Position numbers and translations under genes: made by a program. Shown here in pieces: positions 30,801 through 41,954 of a stretch of DNA of 64,000 nt (position 1 is its first letter; every line of letters starts with the position of its first letter). The notes under the pieces were generated by a model. That model searched no databases and had not been told where the DNA came from. It was given only the letters and a program-made list of their open reading frames with translations. Source of the DNA: Bolinopsis microptera. Taxonomy: Eukaryota > Ctenophora > Tentaculata > Lobata > Bolinopsidae. Location: contig NC_087080.1 of assembly GCF_026151205.1 (NCBI RefSeq), positions 15,941,337 to 16,005,336 of the forward strand, read 5' to 3'.

Positions 30801-31949
30801 CACCAGTATCCACATCTATAGTTCTACAAATAATAATGTTCAAGAAATGTGGACTGAACTTCATGGTAAACTGGAGACTGTTGCCGCTGTTGTTCCAGCT
30901 GGTTCTGTTTACCTCGACAACAGGCCTGTCAAGTTGTCATGAAAATCAACTGCACTTAAGAGGATGAGAAAGAATAAGGACAAAGCATGGGTGAGTTTGA
31001 TAGAAACCCATCTGATATTAATTTTAGTTATGCTAATAGCAAGCTACATATTTTAAAAGTAGCTGAAGTTACAGCTAAAGTTAACTATGAAAAGAAGATA
31101 ACATCTAATTTAAAGATAAATAGTAAGTCTTTTTAGTCTTATTTACGTAATAAAAGGCAAGTTAAATCAAGTGTGATTTCTTTGAATAGGGGAGATGATA
31201 CGCGTACAGACAGTTCTGCTGAGTCTGCTGAGGTACTTGCAAGTGCTTTCAGCTCAGTGTTTGTAAACGAACCACCTGGCCCTCTGCCAAAAAATGATAC
31301 TTTGGATTATAATAAAGATGTTATTGATGATTTACAAGTTAGTAGAGCTGATATCAAGAAGCAACTTTTAAACGTTAATATTTTTAAGAGTTCAGGTCCA
31401 GATGGAGTCCATCCAAAGTTGGAAAATCTTTGGCTTATGACGACAATTTTGTCGAAGCAGTAACTAAGTTGTTTCAGAAGTGTTTAGGAACAGGTTGTTT
31501 ACCCACAGTGTGGAGCACCCTGGGTCTTTCCCTGTGTCTACATGCTTCTGACCTCCAATGACACCGACATCTACCTGGAGGGCTTCACATTCCTTAAATC
31601 CCTTTACGACTTCGCTCCACAGACCATCATGGTAGACTTCGAGATGGCGCTTCGGAATTCCCTCTCTCAAGGCTTTCCCTCAGCAGTGGTGGACGGTTGC
31701 TACTTCCACTTCTGCCAGGCAGTCCTGAGATGCGGGAGTATGAGAAAGATTAGGAATCTCCAAAGTTCATTTCTTCCAGAGCGAGTTATTCCTTACTGGA
31801 ATAAACTCCCTCCAGATGTTAAGAACTCGGTGACTGTTTCAAGTTTTAAGATTAAATTAGAAGGGTTTAAGAAAGATATGATTTATAAGGATATTTCTAA
31901 TGATTTACATTTTTGGAATGTTTCAAATGAAGTATTAGGGAAAATTTGA
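30800..31949 (+). pseudogene. Second CR1-like LINE copy, internally deleted and invaded
   Basis: It starts within the linker between endonuclease and RT (NVQEMWTELHGKLE, then VYLDNRP) and shows in-frame stops near 30940 and 31130. It continues through AESAEVLASAFSSVFVNEP, SGPDGVHPK and GCLPTVWS, then stops abruptly at about 31518. After a foreign MULE segment it resumes at about 31738 with the extreme C-terminus (SSFLPERVIPYWNKLPPDVK). The RT palm with its FADD motif is absent, so the MULE piece replaces roughly 1.5 kb and is not a simple insertion. The family is the same as the copy at 18.9-26.0 kb. Confidence 0.8.
31518..31737 (+). pseudogene. MULE transposase fragment inside the CR1-like copy
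   Basis: The frame at 31542-31730 reads TFLKSLYDFAPQTIMVDFEMALRNSL, then FPSAVVDGCYFHFCQAVLR. The DFE (second catalytic Asp context) and the GCxFHFCQAV block are diagnostic of MULE-type transposases of the Mutator superfamily. Only about 70 codons remain. It is related to, but different from, the MULE copies at 37.5 and 41.5 kb. Confidence 0.75.
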
Positions 31950-31979
31950 CCTAGCTATGCTAGTAATAAAGAGAAGCAT

Positions 31980-33237
31980 AACGATTATCTTTATTTCCAC
32001 CCTTTTGTGGCAAAAAAAACGATTTATAAATCTTTATACCACTGGGAAGTATGAATAGGGTTATCATTTGGGGATGCTTTTTGAATTTATTTGAAATGTT
32101 TTTGAAATTTCTTTAAATAATTTTGTAGTTAATAATTTATTAATTTTGGTGGTAAGATATTTATATTTTTCCATATAGTGATTTGATACTTTGTAGACGT
32201 GTGTGACAGGGACAAAAGGATTTCGCGATTATTTTGGCCAAATTTCGCGGTACCGCGAAATTTAACAGGCTATACATTAAACTACACATAAAATTTGTCG
32301 CGGAGAATGGGAAATTTCGCGATTTCGTACATGCCGCGAAATCCTTTTGTCCCTGGTGTGTGATGATGTTATGTCATAGTTTTTACTTTACTCTACTTTT
32401 TTCTCATTTAAATAAAGAAATATAAAATATTAGCTGGGAATCAATCTCTGTTACATATTAATGTTTTTGAAGTAATGAAGTATATTGAAACCTTTCCCAA
32501 TTCTGTCGCACTTATTATATACAAATTATTTCACATTTATAGATTTATTGCAGGACCTTTCAAGTTCTTTCGACTCTCTAACGAAAAATCTTGTCAACAG
32601 TGGTCTTGATAATCTAAAATATACTAAAGAATGTATAATGTAACGATTGGGGCTACTGAATAAATGAGATAACCATCTCACCCCATTCCTTTACCAAGCT
32701 CCGTTGAGTTATTTTATTATTAACTGACAAAGCTGTCAGAATCTTTATACGAATAATATTTTCATATAAAGATTAATCAATCAGTAATTTAGCTTATGAC
32801 AAGAGATATTGGCAGAAATTACAATAAAGTTTTTGATATACTTAGGCGTTGTTTTTAACTATCCATTGTTTAGAACTTTCATTTAATAATAATATAAAAG
32901 CTATTAAAATCTTCAAGCAATTTGTACAAAATTTATACAAGGGGGGACTCTTGTGTTCGAGCTAGAAAATTATTTAAGACAATTTGTCTTCTAAAATCAC
33001 CTATTTGGTACTAAAAGATTCGTCTTCTCAAGCTGATTACGATTCTGTAAAAATTATTTCAAACAAAACGGATACTTTGTGAGTTATAGGCATTTTAAGC
33101 CTTAAATCTGCCATGTTTGGCCCTTTTTACGATGAATTTTACTAAGTCGTTTGAGGCCACATTTAATACCTTAAAACTCAAAATTGAGAGAAATCCTGTT
33201 CCAAAAAGTTGGATATGATCATCAGCTACACTCACAG
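31980..33237. other. AT-rich interval containing one MITE; otherwise no gene
   Basis: Apart from the 149-bp MITE at 32207, only AT-rich sequence is visible. It includes the probable 3' UTR of the CR1-like copy up to about 32080 and non-coding sequence before the DNAJ-like exon. Confidence 0.5.
32207..32355. mobile_element. 149-bp hAT-type MITE with perfect 21-bp termini and 8-bp target duplication
   Basis: The termini start CAGGGACAAAAGGATTTCGC and are exact inverses over 21 bases. GTGTGTGA flanks both sides (32199-32206 and 32356-32363). The 8-bp duplication and CAGGG start match hAT. The interior is built from further GCGAAAT/ATTTCGC words, so it can fold on itself. Confidence 0.9.
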
Positions 33238-33690
33238 GAGATCAAGAAAGCTTACAGAAAATCAGCACTGAAATTTCATCCTGACAAAAATAAAAATCCT
33301 GGAGAAGAGGATAAATTTAAAGAAATCGCTGAGGCATTCGAAGTGAGGCTCTTACCGTGGTGGATACAGTTATTTCGATTTTTCACTTCAGAATATGTAT
33401 TTTAAATTAACCTAGATATTGTCTGTTCCTGAATTTTATCTGATGTCACGTGATAATTGGAAGTAATTAACCAATTAACCTAATTAAACCATGCTCCAGG
33501 TATTAAGTGATCCGGATAAGAAGGAGACGTGTGACAGGTATGGGGAGGAGGGATTGAAGGGAGGTATGGGAGGAGGACCTGGTCCCGGAGGCGCTAATAA
33601 CTTTCACAACTATCAGTTTCACGGCGATCCTTTTGCTACTTTCTCTTCTTTCTTTGGAGATGAAGACCCTTTCAAAGACTTGCCATTCTG
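33238..33690 (+). pseudogene. DNAJB-type (Hsp40 class II) gene fragment with one intron
   Basis: Exon A (33238-33342) encodes helix II-III of a J domain: [20 protein letters not shown] with the HPD motif, then [11 protein letters not shown] canonical donor (GTGAGG) starts a 157-bp intron (33343-33499) ending CTCCAG. Exon B resumes in phase with VLSDPDKKETCDRYGEEGLKG, a Gly-rich stretch and FHGDPFATFSSFFGDEDPF, closely matching the G/F region of DNAJB1/4/5-like co-chaperones, which stimulate Hsp70 ATPase. The first J-domain helix is not encoded upstream (the exon begins at an acceptor) and the C-terminal peptide-binding domains are replaced by the coiled-coil module. It is therefore either a captured gene fragment or the remains of a rearranged gene. 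Confidence 0.85.
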
Positions 33691-33739
33691 TTACGACAGG
33701 AGACGTAACACGAGACCAGAAATTCCATATCGAACAACT

Positions 33740-34655
33740 TCACAGACTGCTACGGAATATGCAGGATGACAAACTGCACAACAAGGTTTCCCTTCAACTA
33801 AGGAAAGGCGTAATAAAACCATGATTAGAAACGGGTACCAGACACCCACCGACCGACGTCGTACTAGAATTAGGAATCAAAACAATTTACTTATTAAAGT
33901 AATATTTTCCCCAGCTAAAAAATTAAGAAATATTAGATACACTAACCCTAAACCTCAATCAAACCATATTTAGCTCCAACGTTTCGCACTTCTCGTTGGT
34001 CAATGCCATTACCGCCATTTTGCTCCACACTAGATGCATATACCTGCTCACCGTTGTAGCATTCCATGCTTTTGTAATAATGTGTACTAATATATTTAGT
34101 CTTGTAGTAGTTTTAGGATTGAACGTTATTTGCTATAAAGTTTGTCGTCGTATGAACTAATTTTCGCTGAATCACATGAGTACAAACTCGACCGGTACAG
34201 CAGTCTTCAGACTGAGATTCAAGCAAATGTTATAATGCTGCGGTTGAAGCTGCGACGAGAATTGTTTTTTATGCAGGATGATAAACTCCACAACAAGGTT
34301 TCCCAGTTTCAGATGAAACTGGAGATACTAAAAGAGATCACCGGAAAGAACGATTATATCAGAGAGGAACTAAGGAAAGGCGTAATAAAACCGGCAAGAG
34401 AATGAGGAGTGATAGTGAACCTCTTAACGCTCCCAAACGTGCCAGACGTTGAATTTGAGTGTTTTTGTATATTTATGTTTATGAATGATATTAAATTGTT
34501 AGCTCATTATGTCACTTCTCTAGCAAACCCAAATTATCTATTCGACGTCACAAACTACGGCCAGGGCCGCAAACTTACCCCTCTACCATACCAGATTATA
34601 ATTCTGTGTTTTATTTTGTAATAACATCCCCATTATAAGTTTTTTAGTTAAGGTA
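33740..34655 (+). pseudogene. Coiled-coil module, copy A (with internal duplication)
   Basis: At 33740-33824 the frame reads QLHRLLRNMQDDKLHNKVS and then jumps to LRKGVIKP, missing the middle of the module. From 33824 a second stretch, shared with 39369-40183 and 43402-43854, ends in a complete module at 34142-34405: a 40-residue lead, then MQDDKLHNKVSQFQMKLEI, LKEITGKNDYI and RKGVIKPARE. The heptad-like Leu/Ile spacing suggests a coiled coil. A potential acceptor (TTTTTTATGCAG) directly precedes DDKLHN. The same module is spliced in the 62.4-63.0 kb gene. Function unknown. Confidence 0.55.
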
Positions 34656-35161
34656 TTTTACCAAAACCCATAATCATGGGTAGAGTGGACCGCTGCCAGT
34701 GTCTCTCTTTCCCAAACAAAAGGAAATGATATTAATTTGATTGACCGTTCTCAAATGCAAAATGATACCGAGAATGAAATCGGTCGCTCGCTTTTCCCAT
34801 TCATTCACGGCTTACGAATTGTAATAATTTTCGATTGATTACATGTCAATCAGATGCTGTAAAAATCTCTTTGGGTTGCGTTCGGGTCGATACCTAGTAT
34901 TTCGGGGTAAGGGTGGTAGTTATCACTTATTGCATTAGCTGAAGTTTATTGAATCTTTATTGCCGAGTACAGCTGCCTTTGGGTAGTTCTTCTTAATCTA
35001 TTACAATTGTAAATGAATGGGAAAAGCGAGCGACCGATTTCCTTCTCGGTATCATTTTGCATTTGAGAACGGTCAATCAAATTAATATCATTTCCTTTTG
35101 TTTGGGAAAGAGAGACACTGGCAGCGGTCCACTCTACCCATGATTATGGGTTTTGGTAAAA
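34656..35161. mobile_element. 506-bp MITE with 150-bp inverted repeats and TA target duplication
   Basis: The left terminus TTTTACCAAAACCCATAATC and about 150 following bases are mirrored at the right end (35009-35161) with only a couple of mismatches. TA flanks both sides. Long near-perfect inverted repeats around a central spacer of about 200 bases are typical of foldback-style Tc1/mariner MITEs. No coding capacity. Confidence 0.88.
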
Positions 35162-36757
35162 TATCATCTCTTTTTGATTATAATGTCAGGGTACTTTATA
35201 AAGTCGAAATATAAACTGATATCTTCATTATAATAAGGAGGAAGTTTCAACGATTTCGAAATTTTTCCTTTAAAAACATTTCCTTGTGTTTAGGTAAGCA
35301 TATCGGTCCATCACTGACTGAATATACCACTTAATACTCATTCAAGTTGACATTAAATTCATATATAATGACATTAAACTGTCGTGGCAAAGCAGAATTT
35401 GTTGGAAATCACGAATGAGCAAAATTCTCACCTTTCGCACGTGCAAACTTTGAGCGGACGTTGCATGCGCATCCAATATTGAATCGCCGTAAATTTTTGC
35501 ATGTAATTGTTTTATATATAGCTTGATAAGCATGCAAAGTTTCAAAGTATTTCAAGAAGAACTGTAATCACAACGGCACTCTAAAGTTGACAGAAAATGA
35601 CGAAAACAGCAATTTTCAGTGATTTTAGCAATTTTCTATCAATTTGGGCGTGTCCCCACGTGTGCAACTTTTCGATTTTCAACTTTAAAACTAGCCTAAT
35701 GCACAATTTATACCTATAGGAAGCAGAACTGAGCTCCACAACCCAAGGCATGGCCCAACACCAAAGAATACTAAATCGCAAAATTGACGTTTTTATAAAA
35801 TAATTCTTCAAAAAAGCACAAACTTCAATGACAAATATCTTTATGAAGGAGCAAGCTAGAAAAACTTTCCGGTAGATTTTCAGAATGCTTGAACAATTAT
35901 CTAAGCTGAAAATTTCCTCAGATTTTGAATAAAATTACTCCTTAATGGGTTAAAATTAATTTTAAAAGTTATTACTTTGTCAAAAATCAAGTTTTAAAAA
36001 CGGTTAACTTGATGTTAACGTCATCAAGGGGTGTTTATGACGTCAAATAAATTTTTTATACAATGTAAACTAAAGTGTAAACAATTATTTGCAAGACCTG
36101 TGGTCGGAAATGGCTGTATCTTTTATACTTTAGAATCTATGGACACTTAAATACAGGCTACAATTGACTGGCAAAGCGTCTATCCCTGAATATATATGTA
36201 TATCTATCTGTATATGTCCCGACAATCTGTCGTAAAACAGGGGTTCTAGAAAACCCATTTCCCGATGCTCCTGAAACCTGAAACTTTTTTTGCAGTCAAT
36301 TTGGTCAACGTCTAGACGCCCTGAAAAATTTCAGATCTCTAACTCAATTTTAACATGATTTTTAGGACACCTGAATATGGCGATTTTGGGTTTTTTTACC
36401 GAATTTCGTATAACAGTGCTGGCGAGTATTTTATGCAAATTTCTTAAAAATCTGAACATAACTATTTTTTATTCCTGTCATCTTTGACATCAAATTAGAA
36501 TGTTTTGAACTAAAAATAAATCTGCTGAACGACTTCCGATGAGTCTTAATGCCTGGAAAACTCCTGCCGGAGGCGGCGGCCTTCGGCCGCCGCCTCCGGC
36601 CGCCGCCTCCGGCCGGAGTGCACGCTTCGCGTGCACGAAAGAGGCTTGTAACGTGTACCAAAGGGGGTATAATAGTAAAAGGGGTATAATAGTAAATGGG
36701 GAACATAGTATACCCACAATAAATGCAACGGTCGTGCTTGCCAGCACTGTGATAAGT
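35162..36757. other. Non-coding interval with two strong GC-rich hairpins
   Basis: No gene recognised. At 36567-36599 there is a perfect 15-bp inverted repeat, CCGGAGGCGGCGGCC, around a TTC loop. At 36618-36636 there is a perfect 8-bp repeat, GTGCACGC, also around TTC. These stand out sharply from the AT-rich surroundings. The several overlapping frames here come from the GC-rich block. Confidence 0.7.
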
Positions 36758-37329
36758 AGGATGTAACACCCTCAGCAGTCAGCAACCAAGGTTCTTCTAC
36801 CCCTTCAAACCCCTTCGCCAGGTCTGGGATCTCCAACGACGATGCTTGGATCCGCAAATCTGACCCTTTGAAGAACCCCTTCTTGGATTTTTCTACTACT
36901 ACTCTACTAAAACTAAAAACCTTTCGCCAGGTCTGGGATCTCCAAAGAAAGACCTAATAAAAGACCTAAAAAAGAAAGAATTATATTTTACTAACTAACA
37001 TATTTTCAGGTAGCACATTTAAAAAACCCTCATCAACACCGGGAGTACGCTTTAAAGTTTATAGCTCATGCTTCAAATATAGGGAGGCGGCCAAGCCTCA
37101 ACCATAATCAATTATTTGAAGAGTAAGCGGATCAATTATAAAAAGTTAAAGATGCTAGGGAATGACGGTACCAACACGCTTACTGGATACAATGTAAGAA
37201 TTTAACGTTAGAAAAAAACGATTTTGTGATCAAACGGTTAAAGGATCACTTTTTTATGATAATATAACAAAAGATACAATACCTAATTTGTAATCTTTAC
37301 GGGAGGGTGCTTTAAGACATATACAGGAA

Positions 37330-37890
37330 ATGCTTGGAAAGCCCTGCTTTCTTACGGTGTGTTTACTGCACTTGGTGGAGTTACCACTTCGTGGATTGTT
37401 CTGTGAGCTAGATAATGTAAAAGAAGGTAAATTGAACACTGTCGGAGCACTCAAACTGGATTGCAGATGGAACGTTCTGTATCACCGAAGATTTGTCCTA
37501 GATCCTACACCATCCATTCAGTTGTAGATAATAAGTGTGTCCCATTGGTATATATTTTAAGTGGTGACAAGAAAGGGGACAACTATGAATTTGTTTTAAA
37601 TGTGATTAAGCATTATTTTTACCAGCACTGTCCAGTAGACACTGGTACTATTATGATTGATTTTGAGAAAGCTGTAATGATAAATGAATGCGATTCAGAA
37701 CAGTTTGCCAGGATGGGACGTTAGCAATTGCTACTTCCACCTCTGTCAAGCTGTTCAAAAGAACATAAATAAAACTATTAAGAAGATGTATTTTGAAGAT
37801 AAACTGTTTGCCAAAGCTGCAAGGCTTATTGTGTTTCTTGCTTTTGTTCCATTGGCTGATGTCGAGGAAGTATCATATATAATACTATAA
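37330..37890 (+). pseudogene. MULE transposase fragment, copy 1 (frameshifted)
   Basis: Encodes YTIHSVVDNKCVPLVYILSG, then TGTIMIDFEKAV, where an 8-base insertion (extra ATAAATGA) breaks the frame, and then in the next frame VSNCYFHLCQAVQKN and FLAFVPLADV. The sequence immediately upstream encodes LTVCLLHLVELPLRGLF, a motif reminiscent of a widespread transposon-linked family in invertebrates. Copy 2 lacks the insertion. Confidence 0.8.
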
Positions 37891-38518
37891 TATATAATAA
37901 TAATAATATATACTAGACAAACTTGCCTAAGCTAATGTCTATTATAGTTAATTATTTCGAGAAGACTGTCATTGTGGACAGTATTGACCGTCGAAATATA
38001 AAGCTGCTACATAAAGTTGTTCCTGTAGTGAGGAGGAGGACGACCATCTCATTGGATGTTGGGAGCTACTTTTGTAAGTAGTCTCGATAAGGTCGGACTA
38101 AAGGAAAAGCAGGTTAATCACGTGAATTTAAAGATAATATGATTTATTTGTGTGAATAATACCCTAAAGCGACAATTACGTTTACCTTTAAGCATTTTTA
38201 CATTTTTTAGCACTTGAGACAATTATTGGCAATTACATCTGTAAGCTGAGTCTCGTTTTTGTAAAAACTGCCCAGTATCGGCTCTCCGTGTTTTAGGTGC
38301 CATGCAGGCAGGAAATGTCCCAATCTGCTTCAATTTGTAACAGGAAATTAGCTGAGCTGAGAACTCTGCATGAGCTGCAGGAACGGTTCTCAGACCGAAA
38401 AGACAGCATTAGTTAGAATGTATAATTTTATTAATTTATTAGTTGTTTAATTATTTAATTGGTATTCAGGAATTAGGTCATTTTTAAGTTAGTTAAAAAT
38501 TACGTATAAGTTGTTACT

Positions 38519-38990
38519 TCAAGTGTGTCCCGATTGGTCCCCAACTTTATCTGCCCCAAGTGTTCCCCAAGTGTGCCCCAAGTAACTTTGTCCCCAAAGG
38601 TGCCCCAATAGTGTGTTAAGTTTACAAAAACTGTGCTTCAGGTCATTTTTTGCCTCAACTGTGCCCCAAGTGTGGCCCAAGTGTTCCCCACGTGTGCCCC
38701 AGCTGTGCCCCATCTGCATCTGCCCAAAGTGTGCCCCAACACTTGGGGCACACTTGGGGCATACTTGGGGCACACTTGGGGCTCACTTGGGGCACACTTG
38801 GGGCACACTTGGGGCACACTTGGGGCACATTTGGGGCACACTTGGGGCAAATGCAGCTGGGGCACACCTGGGGCAAAAAAATGACTTGAAGTAAACTAAA
38901 CACACTTGAGGCACACTTGGGGCACAGCTGGGGCAAAAATTCACTTGGGGCACACTTGGGGCAAAAAATGACTAAGGTAAACAATCTTCT
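38519..38990. repeat. Foldback minisatellite of TGTGCCCCAAG units, copy 1
   Basis: The left half is made of CCCCAAGTGTG units, the right half of the inverse CTTGGGGCACA units. The switch lies at about 38740. Flanking words are also mirrored (TCATTTTTTGCC and GGCAAAAAAATGA), so the block can form one long hairpin. The 11-bp unit is not a multiple of three, which gives several shadow frames with Trp-Gly-Thr repeats; none is a gene. Confidence 0.9.
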
Positions 38991-39176
38991 GGTGAGCACC
39001 ATTCACAAGGTGTTGCAGGGGTGCAGCACCTCTTCAGAATGGATGACGTTCAACGACGGGTGCATTTTTTAGAATATTTATATTGTTGTAAAATTATTAT
39101 ATCGCATGCAACATTTTATTATTATATTGCATGTGTCATTTTATTATTATATTGCATGTGAAATTTTATTATTTAA

Positions 39177-39374
39177 AGAGGAATTGTTACGAGCCGCTTG
39201 TACCGTAAGCCACAGCAGAAGGACATCACACTTCACAAAAACTACTGTCACCAGGAATCTGTGAAGACTAACACCGTGATAAACCTTTACAAAGAAGCGG
39301 ACAAGATCTCGTCCGGACCCAGGACCTCAGGAAAGAGAACATCCATTCAGTATTTTAGACCGTCTCATGATTAG
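39177..39374 (+). pseudogene. Penelope-like RT-tail fragment, copy 1
   Basis: The short frame reads SRLYRKPQQKDITLHKNYCH, then ESVKTNTVINLYKEADKIS. The order Y-RKP-T/Q-D-LH...H...VK.N.I..LY..A resembles the segment after the catalytic motif in Penelope-like reverse transcriptases. No YxDD or GIY-YIG region is present. The identical frame occurs at 43210-43407. The assignment rests on this pattern only. Confidence 0.4.
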
Positions 39375-40183
39375 AAACGGGTACCAGACACCCACAAATA
39401 ACCGACGTCGTAGCAAAATTAGGAATCAAAACAATTCACTTATTAAAGTAATATTTTCCCCAGCTAAAAAATTAAGAAATATTAGGTACACTAACCCTAA
39501 ACCTCAATCAAACCATATTCAGCTCCAACGTTTCGCACTTCTCGTTGGTCAATGCCATTACCGCCATTTTGCTCCACACTAGATACATATACCTGCTCAC
39601 CGTTGTAGCATTCCATGCTTTTTAATAATGTGTACTAATATATTTAGTCTTGTAGTAGTTTTAGGATTGAACGTTATTTGCTATAAAGTTTGTCGTCGTA
39701 TGAACTAATTTTCGCTGAATCACATGAGTACAAACTCGACCGGTACAGCAGTCTTCAGACTGAGATTCAAGCAAATGTTATAATGCTGCGGTTGAAGCTG
39801 CGACGAGAATTGTTTTTTATGCAGGATGATAAACTCCACAACAAGGTTTCCCAGTTTCAGATGAAACTGGAGATACTAAAAGAGATCACCGGAAAGAACG
39901 ATTATATCAGAGAGGAACTAAGGAAAGGCGTAATAAAACCGGCAAGAGAATGAGAAGTGATAGTGAACCTCTTAACGCTCCCAAACGTGCCAGACGTTGA
40001 ATTTGAGTGTTTTTGTATATTTATGTTTATGAATGATATTAAATTGTTAGCTCATTATGTCACTTCTCTAGCAAACCCAGATTATCTATTCGACGTCAAT
40101 AACTACGGCTAGGGCCGCAAACTTACCCTCTACCATACCAGATTATAATTCTGTGTTTTATTTTGTAATAACATCCCCATTAT
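39375..40183 (+). pseudogene. Coiled-coil module, copy B
   Basis: Shares 33824-34655 almost base for base. The complete module frame at 39690-39953 is identical in protein to copy A (lead, MQDDKLHNKVSQFQMKLEI, RKGVIKPARE). It is interrupted downstream by the 596-bp MITE and then joins copy 2 of the 3.05 kb unit. Confidence 0.7.
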
Positions 40184-40779
40184 TAGGGGGTGCACCATAA
40201 AAATAAACTTGCTCGAATTTTTAAAATTTTTGTACCTTTGTTTTCTAGAGACTGTGAGAATTTTCACAATACCAAATTTGTCATACCTTTTTGGAAAAAT
40301 CAGTGAGTTTCGCCTAGGTGCCATATTTGATGGTGCGCGGCTTTTGGAGCAAAATTAGCTGTAAAAGTCGCGTAATTTGACCAAATTTGACCAAATTCGT
40401 TGATTTTTGTCTTATTATTTGGATATATCTTCAGTTCCTTGAATGAGATCATTCTGAAAATTGGCGACGACCTTCCAATAGGGCTTTTACAACTGTCCGA
40501 AAAATTTGGTGTATATCGGAGTTGATATAGTGATAAAAATGGGGCAAAATACGCTGCTTTTAGCTGTAACATAATGTCTGATGGTTGGATATGCTTTAAA
40601 CTTTTCGGACACTTTCCTTGTAAGTCTATGAGTAAAATTACTAATTTTCGTTGGAATCGGAGGTCGGGAAGGGTACTTAATATCTATTTGTTTGAAGAAA
40701 ATTGTGCTGGCCGAAATTAGCGCTAAAAAACCATCCTACAGTCGGCACGCGCGGCTCACTGTCGATGGCGCACTACCTA
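40184..40779. mobile_element. 596-bp MITE with 7-bp target duplication and empty-site evidence
   Basis: CCATTAT flanks both ends (40177-40183 and 40780-40786). The paralogous module at 34630 carries the uninterrupted site ACATCCCCATTATAAG, so insertion and duplication are proven within the window. The termini TAGGGGGTGCACCAT and the inverse of the right end, TAGGTAGTGCGCCAT, match imperfectly over about 15 bases. No coding capacity. The superfamily is uncertain from a 7-bp duplication alone. Confidence 0.88.
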
Positions 40780-41382
40780 CCATTATAAGTTTTTTAGTTA
40801 AGGTATAAGAAGGATGTAACACCCTCAGCAGTCAGCAACCAAGGTTCTTCTACCCCTTCAAACCCCTTCGCCAGGTCTGGGATCTCCAACGACGATGCTT
40901 GGATCCGCAAATCTGACCCTTTGAAGAACCCCTTCTTGGATTTTTCTACTACTACTCTACTAAAACTAAAAACCTTTCGCCAGGTCTGGGATCTCCAAAG
41001 AAAGACCTAATAAAAGACCTAAAAAAGAAAGAATTATATTTTACTAACTAACATATTTTCAGGTAGCACATTTAAAAAACCCTCATCAACACCGGGAGTA
41101 CGCTTTAAAGTTTATAGCTCATGCTTCAAATATAGGGAGGCGGCCAAGCCTCAACCATAATCAATTATTTGAAGAGTAAGCGGATCAATTATAAAAAGTT
41201 AAAGATGCTAGGGAATGACGGTACCAACACGCTTACTGGATACAATGTAAGAATTTAACGTTAGAAAAAAACGATTTTGTGATCAAACGGTTAAAGGATC
41301 ACTTTTTTATGATAATATAACAAAAGATACAATACCTAATTTGTAATCTTTACAGGAGGGTGCTTTAGGACATATACAGGAA

Positions 41383-41954
41383 ATGCTTGGAAAGCCCTGC
41401 TTTCTTACGGTGTGTTTACTGCACTTGGTGGAGTTACCACTTCGTGGATTGTTCTGTGAGCTAGATAATGTAAAAGAAGGTAAATTGAACACTGTCGGAG
41501 CACTCAAACTGGATTGCAGATGGAACGTTCTGTATCACCGAAGATTTGTCCTAGATCCTACACCATCCATTCAGTTGTAGATAATAAGTGTGTCCCATTG
41601 GTATATATTTTAAGTGGTGACAAGAAAGGGGACAACTATGAATTTGTTTTAAATGTGATTAAGCATTATTTTTACCAGCACTGTCCAGTAGACACTGGTA
41701 CTATTATGATTGATTTTGAGAAAGCTGTAATGAATGCGATTCAGAACAGTTTGCCAGGATGGGACGTTAGCAATTGCTACTTCCACTTCTGTCAAGCTGT
41801 TCAAAAGAACATAAATAAAACTATTAAGAAGATGTATTTTGAAGATAAACTGTTTGCCAAAGCTGCAAGGTTTATTGTGTTTCTTGCTTTTGTTCCAGTG
41901 GCTGATGTCGAGGAAGTATCATATGTAATACTCTATTCAGACAAACTAAGCTAA
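41383..41954 (+). CDS. MULE transposase fragment, copy 2 (open)
   Basis: The 146-codon frame 41514-41954 is uninterrupted: YTIHSVVDNKCVPLVYILSG, DTGTIMIDFEKAVMNAIQN, WDVSNCYFHFCQAVQKN and IVFLAFVPVADV. These are the DDE-region blocks of MULE/Mutator transposases, including the DFE acidic residues. An exon-like stretch before it (41358-41480, after an acceptor TTTACAG) encodes LTVCLLHLVELPLRGLF. The zinc finger, the first catalytic Asp region and the C-terminus are not convincingly present, so it is partial and probably inactive, though less damaged than copy 1. Confidence 0.75.

Larger units (their letters stand above)
36758..39816 (+). repeat. About 3.05 kb unit, copy 1 (MULE fragment, foldback minisatellite, coiled-coil module)
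   Basis: This segment is nearly identical to 40811-43854. It starts at AGGATGTAACACCC and ends at GACGAGAATTGTTTTT. Differences include an 8-base insertion in the MULE frame and one 11-base repeat unit fewer in the foldback array. After the end of the shared unit, copy 1 continues with the rest of the coiled-coil module, whereas copy 2 switches to unrelated sequence. Confidence 0.9.

Noticed and set aside
31518-31737. Simple MULE insertion into the CR1-like copy with a target duplication
   Set aside because: The LINE palm region is missing across the junction and no duplicated flanks were found, so a deletion or recombination event is more likely than clean transposition.
36431-36857. Gly/Arg/Pro-rich ORFs over the GC-rich hairpins
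   Set aside because: Composition is dictated by the palindromic GC block, and frames are open on both strands there.
38519-38990. CRISPR-like array
   Set aside because: The 11-bp units are contiguous without unique spacers and switch orientation in the middle; this is a foldback minisatellite in animal DNA.
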